DNA from: Membranipora membranacea
Lineage: Eukaryota; Bryozoa; Gymnolaemata; Cheilostomatida; Membraniporidae
Length of the DNA stretch: 60,000 nt
Assembly: GCA_914767715.1 (NCBI GenBank)
Contig: OU612065.1
Coordinates: 17,486,001 to 17,546,000, forward strand
Direction: 5' to 3'
In this document: positions 51,006 to 60,000 of the stretch, piece by piece
Numbering within the stretch: position 1 is the stretch's first letter
Layout: every line of letters starts with the position of its first letter
The notes under the pieces: generated by a model
The model's database searches: none
The model's input: only the letters and a program-made list of their open reading frames with translations
What the model was told of the DNA's origin: nothing
Translations under genes and position numbers: made by a program

Positions 51006-54000
51006 TCACCTTTTACCCGTAATATCACAATGCCACATCTTGAGGAGTTCAGCAGCACCAGGGGTTCTATACCCTTTCTCTTGTCCTCCAATCACAAATA
51101 ATCGGTAAGGCACATTCTTCATCTACAAAATAATTGATTGTATGGTTGAGGAAGGTGCCGGACAGGAATTGAACTCAGAACACCGCTTTCAATTTGAGAA
51201 AGTTCAGGAGTGACAAAATACATCATCTAGTTCTGAGTGGTATGATGGGGTTGTAATTGTAATGATGAATCAAGATAGGTAAGTGACCACAACAAGATGA
51301 TATATTTAAACTAATCTGAAAGATATAAAATGTAGCTCTGCAAAAAAATTTCATTCACAGCTGAAAAGCAACTACATTCTCCTTTCCATCAATGAACTCC
51401 CTCTCCATTCAATGTTCATCGTTTTCATCAGGGAGTTTGGTATATCCCAAACTCCCTGTTTTCATCAAGGAGCCATTTTAATGCATACAATGGAGTTATC
51501 AGCTTACAATACATGAGATGACAATTGAAAATTGAAGAGCATTGCAATTTTAATTTGAACCGAGTCAGGTAAGAATGGCCAAGAATGTAGTAACCGATTT
51601 GAGAGGTATTTGACACCCTATCAACTGATCCCTTTTTCTTAATAATTATCAGGAATTTGAATTTATCATGCAGTTTAGGCAGAGACTATAGTCTATAGAC
51701 TATAGTCTCTGGTTTAGGTAGAAATTACAGTAAAAATCTATAATTGTGTCTCACCTGCAAATTCTCAGAAGTATTTTGGGTCTTGTTCTCGGGAATCGTC
51801 ACATCATCATCATCCCACCCGGAATCCCAGGCTTGACTGCACTCATCTAGTACTATATTCCTCACAGTACAAGTTTCATTTATAGTTTCTTCACTCTGTG
51901 ACATCACAGTGCCAGGCAGTGTCACTGCTGACCCAGTCATTACTGCTGAGTCATGAGCACAGTCTTGTATGCTATCCAGAGATCTGCTGATATTTGCGTA
52001 ATTAGAAATACTGGGTCTATATGGCTTTATCCTGTCTGCGGTTTGTGATAACATGACACATGTTGAGAGCTCGTCATGGCTTCCATTAATGAATGCGGGG
52101 TTATCGAATGTGTAGGACTGGTCTGAGTATGTACTGGCACGCTTTAATAACAAATCCGAGCTGTCTGACCGAAAGTAGACAACTCCGTAATCACTTATAC
52201 TGTTACTGATTTGTTTGTAGTTTGGGTATGGCACTGATGACTCTGTTACGGAGTTTGGCCACACAGATTTGGCTGAATTATTGTTATCATCTACAGCTCG
52301 TTCAGGAGTTAGTTTCTTCTCAGCTCTAGTCAACTGTTTCTGGTTAGCACGTAACGTATCCAATTTGAGATCAAGTGTATTGCGATGAAAGTGCAGGGGC
52401 TTTCTGTGTAACAACAAAATAGTAATTTTGCTTTATACGGCTCTAAAGATGATACGGTTTAACAAGAATGAAAGGGGAGCAGATATGCAGCATTGAAGGC
52501 TAGTAAGAGTGGTAACGGAAAACATCGCATAAGAAAAGACAAATAGTTTCAGCTAATGCTGAAAAAAGCTGGTCATCTTTCCCAGTTTGGTTTTAGCTGA
52601 ACATATTCTGTTGAATTCCATTACTCTTTTGTTCGTTATACAACTGTTGGAAAAAGGGAAAGAATCTGGACCATACCTGACAAAATCCTGGGTCGGTTTG
52701 TCACTTGGACTTGTGTTTGGTCGGTCAAACACTACTGCGTTGTTCTGTTTTACAGTAGGTACAGAATATGATCTCTCTGTGACATACTGTGTATTATAAG
52801 CTGAGGGAGGAACCAGCAGTGTTACATGGTGACTACGAGAAGTAGGTCCTCGACACATCAAATTATCCTTCGTCTTCCAATTACCTGAGTCTGTAATAAT
52901 TACACAAATGAGACATTTAGCAAATCCCAACAAAATATTACATAATAATCACAATTTTGGCCCGCTAAATGAGTGAAGACACTATAAAAATTCTAGTTCT
53001 AGAAGACGATGAACTTTTACAGGTATAACAAACATGAGGGCGGTCTTCATAATGTATTATGTCATTTAAAATAACCAAAAGCTGTGAAACGCCTTTAACT
53101 GGAGTGTTATGATAGTTGCCAGGGGTGTACTGATCGAAGAGCTTACTTATTTTGTACTCTAGTAACTGTTTAGTAAGTCCGGATTGATTCTGTCCTCCGT
53201 AAACAAATAAAGAATCAGCCAGTTTCACTGTAGTGTGGTTATATATGACAGGAATAGGAGATACTGGCTTTATCTTGTTCCATGTTTGCATTCCTACAAG
53301 ATTCGACAGGACTGTGGTGAAGGCAGGTGACAAAATCTCCACCAAAGCTGATGGTTAGGTACAGCTAACAATAGCCTGTCTTGACAAGCTTAGACATAAA
53401 GTACATTTCAAATCCATTCCATACTCACATTCATAACCGAACAGATGTACTGATGAAATGGACGTACTTGAGTATATATAGGGCCGACACATACAGACAT
53501 ACATGTATATAATTACTGCATCAAGAGAACACTTACTGAAATTATAACTCCACATATCAGTGACAGGGTTGAGGTTCTGAAGACCTCCTATGATGATCAT
53601 GTTGTTGTTATGTACAGTGGCTGTATGGTAATGTCTAGGTCCTGGTCCACTTCCTCGTAATGATAGGCTATACTCAAGATTCCAATATTCTCCCACTAAT
53701 TAATACCAAAAGATAAGTATAAGACGAGAAATAAAAAGATTAAAATAAGTAGGAGATATTCATGAAAAAGGAGATAGTTATCCATAATACGCAAAAGGAA
53801 ATCGATATCATTTTGATGAACCAATTTTCACAAGAATATAGATAGTATTGTATTGTGAAAAACGCTAAAATATATTTTTAACCAAAGCTGTTATAGTTTA
53901 GTGGTTGGCATATATAATTGTATATACACACATATATAATATCCAGGATGCTATTATTCTTGTTTAATTCTAACAACCAGGCATTTGACTTCCTGCTCTT

Positions 54001-57000
54001 TTATATTATCAAATACATTCTTTTCTTGAAAACTCACCGATGTCATAAGACCACATGAGTTCTGAAGATCCAAGTATGTCCTCATAGCCTCCAAATATAT
54101 ACATATTCTTCCCAATGAGCACAGCAGAGTGACCGCGTAAACAAGAAGGAAGGGTGACGTCACTATCACATTTCCAATGTCGCCAAGTATTTGACACTAC
54201 AATAACAACAACCATATTATATCTAAAATAAATATTCCTGCATTATAAATGATAATTAATTAAATGTACACGTCAGTGCAGAAACGCATAATCATCCTAT
54301 ACACTGCAAAAATGTAGTGTCTGATATTCACCAATGTTGCAATTTTCTATCTATTGCTTACTCACAAATGATTATACAAATTAAAATTCCCTTGTAAATA
54401 TCTTAGTTATGATTACAAAGATTAATCGATTCATATACCTGTATTAAATATCCAAAATGGAGTCTCCCCATCAACAGCCATGCGAGAAACACCTCCAAAT
54501 ACAAGGATCTCATCACCATAAGTTACCATAGTATGCTCCTCTAGTGGTGGAGGGCAATCCCCCATACCTTTCACCTCAGCCCAACACTCCGTCACTGAAT
54601 GGGACACAAATATCACTATATTATTGTTTGCTGCTAGCAGGAGGTCTATGAAAACCCTATCAAATTTTAGTTATATTAGTGAAAGTTCTCCTATTAACGA
54701 CTTTCAATCAAAAGGAGAGATAATTATGATTCATGACTTCTGCGCATGGAACACAAATATCAACATATCGTTATACAGTTGTAACACTCAACACAGGGGC
54801 TGATCTGACATTGATCTGATAGGATTTCCCTACTAGCAGGAAGCATGTAATGTAGCCTGGGAAAACTGCAAACAGTAATTAAATGTCTTAGCGTCAATTA
54901 TTTGGGCATTTCTAGAACGCTTTTAAGGACTGCCTACTTTGGCAAGCCTTTTGTTTGGCTAATTATGCTATTTCAGATTTGGAGTTCAATGTGGGAGACT
55001 TGTTGTAATTTAAAATACTACTCACATAGATCATAACTCCACATGTCTTTGACAGGGTATCTCCCATCGCGACCACCCAGTATATACAGCTTATGTCCGT
55101 GTAGTGTGGCACTATGCTTGGCCCTGGAACATGGGAATGCACTGTCTCTTTTAGCCGATGATTTGGTAGTACACACTTTACCTGCCTGTGACTTCCAGGA
55201 AAAATTGAGGGGTTTTTGCAGATCTGAAGAAGCCTCTCGATCCTGGAACAATCAGGTATATATACACATTATATGAGGTAAGAGGCTGTAATAGCTATAC
55301 AACTCTTCTCCAGTCTCTAGTTCTATATTCACATCCTCAATCCACCTGAGGAACTAGTAACTTATCACAATTATAGTAACAATACAAACTTACCCAAACA
55401 TGAATTATGTGCCCTAAGATTACAAGAGATGTGACATGTGCAACGTTATGTGCATTGTGATCCATAAAAATTGCTTTTTGGCACAGTTGAATTGTGTTAA
55501 GTACATTGATATCAGAGGTATTTGAGGTATTGAGGAATTTCTTGTTAGTAAGCCAGTAATCCAGTTTGCTACATTGAGGCCATTATTTTTTTTATTTTTG
55601 CATTTTACTTTATTTTGACCGATCAATATCAATTATATTATATATTATATATTATATATAATATATTATAGTATATATGGGTCATTGTGTGTTTTGCTTC
55701 GTCTTTGTGTATCTGAGACTATACCATAATAGACATAGACAAAAACTTACCATGTAGTCTTGCATGAGATGGTCGGCCAGTAATCCAAGATTTACCTCTC
55801 CATGATAACGTGATGAACCTGACAAAAAGCAAACAGCACAATCTTCAATTTCTTATATGCGTCCACAAAACACAGTATTGACGAATAAAATGATCAACTG
55901 AAACTTTATGTTTCATCAACCTTTAAACCCAAACACAGATCTATTGAGAACCATAATTGATATAAAATTTGTAAAACTGAGTGTTTAGAACTAACTGAAT
56001 CGCTTATCAATACAACATAAACATGTCTAGTCTGACTTAGTCAGCTTCTCACCTATATTGTGTTTATGATTAGTTTTACCACCAAGTGCTGCCTCGGCAT
56101 TCAAACTGATTGCTATTCTACAAAACAAAATTGAATATAACTCGTCTGATCACAATGCTGCCCGATCACATACTACATGGATTGAATATACTTACTCTCA
56201 GATACACTCATTACCAACACTGGCACCCCACAAGGATCTGTACTAAGCCCTCTAATGTTTTCATTGTATACTGATGGAATTAGATCTAGATGTCAGAACT
56301 TTCATGTCTTAAAATATGCGGGATGATACTTGTTTAATTGGACTCATAGGTAATTCCTCTGATTTAGATTGTTATTTTTCTGAAGTAAATAGAATAGCTA
56401 ATCAATGCTCAGATCTGGACCTCCTTTTAAACGCAGGCAAAACTAAAGAAATGTTATTTTCAACTAAACGTGAAAGACCTGTCAGCCCTAGCCTCTTACT
56501 TAATGGATCAGTTATTTCTTTCTGTGAGACTGCTAAATATCTTGGTGTTGAGATTGACCAGAAGCTTAGACTTGAAGCCCACATCCAAAATGTTGTTCGT
56601 AAGGCAAATCAAAGAATGTAAAACTTTCTGTATTTGAGTACCAAGCCACTTGCATGCATGCTTTTTAAAGGACATGCGCAAAATATTTAAAGATGCTTCC
56701 TCGCTCGGATTACAACTTAATTATGATCTCAACACTCTAGTTAACACTCATTTAAAAAATAGTGTAATGCAGATATTCACTGATGACGAACACTTTATCC
56801 ATAACTACCTCGACCGATGCCAATCAGGTCGGCTTAGACACCCTAAATACCGCACTGCCTGGGGCAAAGACTGCTTTTTGAGACACATGTGCATTTATAT
56901 TAATAATACAATTTTTTAACTACTTTTTAATAATACTGTTTTTGCATGCAAGGCAACTTCATTATTTTTTAGCAGAGTACGTCTACCAGCAACCTTTTTC

Positions 57001-58752
57001 TCACAACTTTTACAGTTAGTGATAGAATACAAATCAACCAATCATACCATAATATCATTAAGTCTATTGAATATACTCATAACTTGTTATCAGTTTTAAG
57101 CTGCGCAAATTATTTGTTTGTTTAGTTGGATGGAAGTGTGGACCAGGGAGGTTGGGCTGATTGGCCAATTTTTTATTGCAAGCTCCACCCCTCCCACCCT
57201 CCCTGTGTGGACTTGGCTAAAGAATGGTAAAATCTGCTAACAGAGTCAGTACACAGCCAGCCCTTAAAAGCATTCGGGATGGCGATCGTGGCCGTAGGTG
57301 GTCGTTACCGATCGCCGCCCCGAACGCTTTTAAGGGCTGGCTGTGAGTCAGTACGATGTGGCAGCATTTATTTCAATGTGCTGTTCATCCATTTCTATTG
57401 CAATCAATATTTTAAAAGCAAATTTGCATGTTATGAACTCAAGAGAAGATTTGCTTGTTTGGTAGGAAATATTGAGTGGATCACCAATATAAACAATGTA
57501 AACATATCCCTCGGAATCAATAATCTAAAGTCAGTGAGTTAAACTACAACAGCACACATATATAATGATATATAAAGGAAAATAATTGAGTATCATGAAT
57601 TTTTGATCCTAATTTATAAAAAAAATTGTATCGTTGGTGGAATGTTGTCGGGGAAGGTTGTTATTCCCTACCATCAGAGATTAATGGAGGAGAGGTATGC
57701 TGGGTATGCAGCGATGGTACTAAACTTCAGTGTGGTTTAAAAATCCATTAGAAGTATCTATTCAGATAAATCATTATTCCACATCACTCATTAGCTACAC
57801 CATGGAGTTATAAGGAAACGATTATATGGGGACAACTAACTTCTCCCTTCTTCTATAATGTAATGATGCAGACAGAAGCAACTCAATATGAACCCTTCTC
57901 ATCCAAATTGAACAGACAATCCAACCAAAGGACCAGCGCCAAATAAGTGTGCAAGCGACATGTAGACCAAGGGTCTACCCTTGACGGGTAAAGGAATGCC
58001 GAGATGAATACATCTTAACATCAGTAGCTGAGTGTTAGATCCCAAAATGGAAAGGCTCTCAAAAGAATGGAGGGCATCAAATTACATTGACTTCACAATT
58101 ATAATGATATGGATCATTACATGTTATGGCTATATACTTTCTTTGTGTCCACTTTTTTATATACATGTATCAGGTAAAAAATGTGAAGAATGTACATTAT
58201 TTTAGTATCATATCATATGACATAATTTCAAATAAAGCATAGTTTGACCTTGTGGAACACCAACCAGCTGGCAAAGTTTATCAAATCACAGCAAGCTACT
58301 GTCAATGAATCTTCCTGAAGCTCCATCTGATAAACAAATTCTCTGTACTGTTTCTTTGAAAATAATCCTACCATATCTCATAATCTGAGATTATATTTGC
58401 ATTGTATCGTTAGATCATCTAGCTAGTGGATTGTGGTCATATGTAGATCAGACTTTCACACTTAGCTTTTTACTGGCATTCAATCATCACAATGCAGATA
58501 TTTGGTTCTTTTCAGTCTTCTTAGGGATTACTCTTTTGTCTTTCTTGAAACCTAGTAACCTGTGGCCCTTCCCATGCTCGTGAAATCTGCGGCACTCACA
58601 GATATAATGTGGCATAGCCTGCAAAGTCAGTGCATAATCAACAAGCTAAGGACTATAGTGCCCTCACCTAATGTATCTTACCTCTGGGAATCGCGCAGCA
58701 GATCCTTGAGAAGTACTTTTGTTGAATGCGAAGTGGAAAGATTTACATCAAA
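51006..58752 (-). CDS. Kelch-repeat protein, 5' end not found (11 exons, 673 codons)
   Basis: Exons: 58682-58752 (tentative), 56053-56117, 55751-55818, 55026-55242, 54439-54594, 54038-54196, 53537-53695, 53147-53293, 52677-52890, 51755-52403, 51006-51122. All are GT-AG and in phase. Five kelch blades are clear, each with a histidine strand, a hydrophobic GG strand and often a W-S-Y strand: LYILGGRDGRYPVKDMWSYD, HTMVTYGDEILVFGG, NMYIFGGYED with MWSYD, MIIIGGLQNLNPVTDMWSYN and SLFVYGGQNQSG. A sixth starts at GNWKTKDNLMCRGPTSRSHH, but its GG strand (YRLFVIGGQEKG) appears only in the last exon, after about 270 mostly polar residues. Kelch propellers bind partner proteins; no BTB, F-box, signal peptide or membrane segment is visible here. 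The start codon was not found and may lie beyond 58752. Confidence 0.88.
51431..51457. repeat. Micro-palindrome between 10-bp direct repeats
   Basis: GGGAGTTTGG, a 6-base centre and the reverse complement CCAAACTCCC are bracketed by GTTTTCATCA at 51421-51430 and 51458-51467. It lies in the last intron of the kelch gene. Confidence 0.7.
51680..51711. repeat. 32-bp perfect palindrome between GTTTAGG direct repeats
   Basis: The half-site CAGAGACTATAGTCTA is followed by its exact reverse complement. GTTTAGG lies immediately on both sides (51673-51679 and 51712-51718). It sits in the last intron of the kelch gene, about 45 bp downstream (in the gene's sense) of the exon ending at 51755. Confidence 0.75.
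55632..55676. repeat. TA-rich simple repeat
   Basis: Irregular tandem TATAT/ATTATA units within the kelch gene intron between 55242 and 55751. This is low-complexity sequence. Confidence 0.7.
56180..56920 (+). mobile_element. CR1/L2-like reverse-transcriptase fragment, broken
   Basis: Plus-strand remnant with TGTPQGSVLSPLMFSLYTDG, then a one-base shift at about 56,320 before the catalytic box (KYA then DDTCLIGL). LLLNAGKTKEMLFSTKRERP, TAKYLGVEIDQKLRLEAHIQ and a tail KYRTAWGKDCFLRHMCIY follow in changed frames. The N-terminal RT and endonuclease are missing. It lies in the kelch gene intron between 56117 and 58682, antisense to it. Confidence 0.85.
57252..57345. mobile_element. 94-bp palindromic MITE with 8-bp target-site duplication
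   Basis: The terminal inverted repeats start CACAGCCAGCCCTTAAAAGC. The pairing continues inwards through the GATCG core with few mismatches, leaving only a loop of about 20 bases. AGTCAGTA occurs directly on both sides (57244-57251 and 57346-57353). An 8-bp duplication is typical of hAT-type transposition; the terminal sequence is not a textbook hAT end, so the superfamily is tentative. Confidence 0.85.
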
Positions 58753-58928
58753 CTGAAAAATAAATAAAAACAACTATCAAACAGTTTGCTAGAGGAGGGT
58801 GTAATACACACTTTGCAGTTGTAACCTCAGAGGTTTGCACAAAGTCACCATTATTAACATATATGCTGACAGCAGCCACTGCTGATCCTAATAGGTTTGG
58901 TCAGCAGTTGCAAGGACAGGGTGCCGAG

Positions 58929-59328
58929 CAGTGGTGGAAATGGAAATAAATAAGTGCCTATACATCAAACATCGAGATCAAGCCAGCGCGTAGTGTTGGC
59001 CGGCCGCTGCGGGGTGGGTCCGGTGACGGGGGGGTTCTCCCCCGTGAATTTTTTTTATATTTGTGCCCTAAATACAGTGTTTTTGGTGTATCTTTTTGAT
59101 TTTTGATTTTTTGAGCTTAAATCTAAGAGCATGTTTTGAAGCACTGAAGCAAACAGTAAAGTTAAAGTAAACAAACCCTACAATACAACATAAACAAACT
59201 TATCCAAGCATACAAAGTGCACAGCAGTGATAGGCTATAAGTGCCTATACACTTATTGAAGGTGTACAGGCACTGATGTGAACTTCCTATACACCGTATA
59301 GGCCCGTATAGGCCCATTTCCACCACTG
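58929..59328. mobile_element. 400-bp non-autonomous hAT-like element with 8-bp target-site duplication
   Basis: The left end CAGTGGTGGAAATGG and the right end CCATTTCCACCACTG are exact inverted repeats. GTGCCGAG flanks both sides (58921-58928 and 59329-59336). Subterminal GTGCCTATAC and GTATAGGC-like motifs repeat in both orientations, and a GC-rich block lies near 58980-59045. There is no ORF. CAGTGGTG-type ends with 8-bp duplications are characteristic of hAT transposons. Confidence 0.9.
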
Positions 59329-59336
59329 GTGCCGAG

Positions 59337-60000
59337 GGGTTTGCATAACGTCACATTGCTAACATATATAAGCCTCAGCTGATCCTCAGAGGATTGGTTT
59401 GTTTTTAAAAACTAATTGAGAATCCTCTGAGGTTGCAGCCGCTGACAGTGTGTTTAGACCATAAGGGAGGTAAGCAAACGCTGCCTGCATTTATTAGTCC
59501 GATGACCGGGCCTGGATCATTTACAAAAAGCAGGGTGTGCTCTATGAACAAGCCAGCCTCATATGAATGAATTCTGACTCTTCTGAGCTATGTTATTTAG
59601 TTCCATTGTGCTTGTGCCTTTACTGACAAGCGATATGCCTGATCTCAACGACTGCAAACTTACATTCCTAACATAGCATAACACACAGACTATAATCATT
59701 TTGCAGTGTAACATTAATTCAAGCGATTTCTAATGGTTTACTATCACTATCCAAACAATAATAATCTATTCACTATACACTAATTTTGGCAAGCAGCCCT
59801 GATTCAAGTTAGATAAAAATAGTAGCTATGATTATTATGTGCTACTCCCAATGCTACTATTATTATCAGCTCAGGGTCATTGTTGTTATCTGTACCAGTT
59901 TGATTCTTGTAATTTTATGGAAGGTCAAATAGCTACAAATATGGGTATGGGTAGAAGTGAATGCAGTCTGTTGCATCAAACTCACTGATGGGTGAGAAAA
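59337..60000. other. Repeat-derived flank, no gene recognised
   Basis: CCTCAGAGGATT (59384-59395) is inverted at 59421-59432. The stretch around 59340-59400 resembles the left flank of the hAT-like element at about 58822-58900 (GAGGTTTGC, AACATATAT, GCTGATCCT), suggesting an older repeat into which the element inserted. No exon is recognised to the window end; missing 5' exons of the kelch gene could lie here or beyond. Confidence 0.45.

Noticed and set aside
58559-58643. Possible terminal exon (minus strand) reading LCHIISVSAADFTSMGRATGY then stop, in phase with the exon at 58682-58752
   Set aside because: The exon at 58682-58752 also joins in phase to 56053-56117, which leads into the well-supported kelch exons. 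With no recognisable family in the alternative end, I kept the kelch connection and left this out; an alternative 3' end is not excluded.
1-60000. CRISPR arrays, bacterial operons, phage genes, restriction or defence islands
   Set aside because: The window is spliced animal DNA; no regularly spaced short repeats or prokaryotic gene clusters were seen.

Overview
The window is animal nuclear DNA: spliced genes with many short GT-AG introns, AT-rich intergenic DNA, tRNA genes, a SINE, palindromic MITE-like elements and decayed non-LTR retrotransposons. A class II AP endonuclease of the endonuclease IV family beside a metazoan-type NIPBL suggests a non-vertebrate metazoan, because vertebrates lack endonuclease IV. 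A sponge or other early-branching invertebrate fits, but the sequence alone does not decide this.

Layout. 1.5-9.7 kb, minus strand: an endonuclease IV gene (APN1/Nfo type) in six exons, with a 4.8-kb last intron. 10.8-11.1 kb: a tRNA-derived SINE with target-site duplications. 12.8-13.7 kb, plus: a single-exon gene resembling the C1orf74/UPF0739 family. 14.3-20.9 kb, plus: a seven-exon FAD-dependent (DAO-fold) oxidoreductase. Its fourth intron carries the 3' part of an R2-like retrotransposon with a long intact reading frame. 21.1-23.9 kb, minus: a broken CR1/jockey-like element. 24.5-46.0 kb, minus: the complete NIPBL/Scc2 cohesin-loader gene in 41 exons whose phases all agree (about 2,043 codons). 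Its introns hold four identical tRNA-Gly(UCC) genes, two of them in a 0.68-kb tandem duplication. 47.3-48.5 kb, plus: another dead reverse-transcriptase fragment. 51.0-58.8 kb, minus: a kelch-repeat gene whose 5' end was not found. One of its introns contains a third RT fragment and a 94-bp MITE. 58.9-59.3 kb: a 400-bp hAT-type non-autonomous element with a perfect 8-bp target duplication.

The host genes show no operon-like logic; they are independent housekeeping genes (base excision repair, cohesin loading, redox metabolism) in a transposon-rich neighbourhood. The most unusual signals are the identical intronic tRNA-Gly genes inside the cohesin-loader gene, a set of tiny near-perfect palindromes bracketed by 7-10-bp direct repeats (two sharing the same arms), and a kelch blade that appears to be split by a long low-complexity insert.
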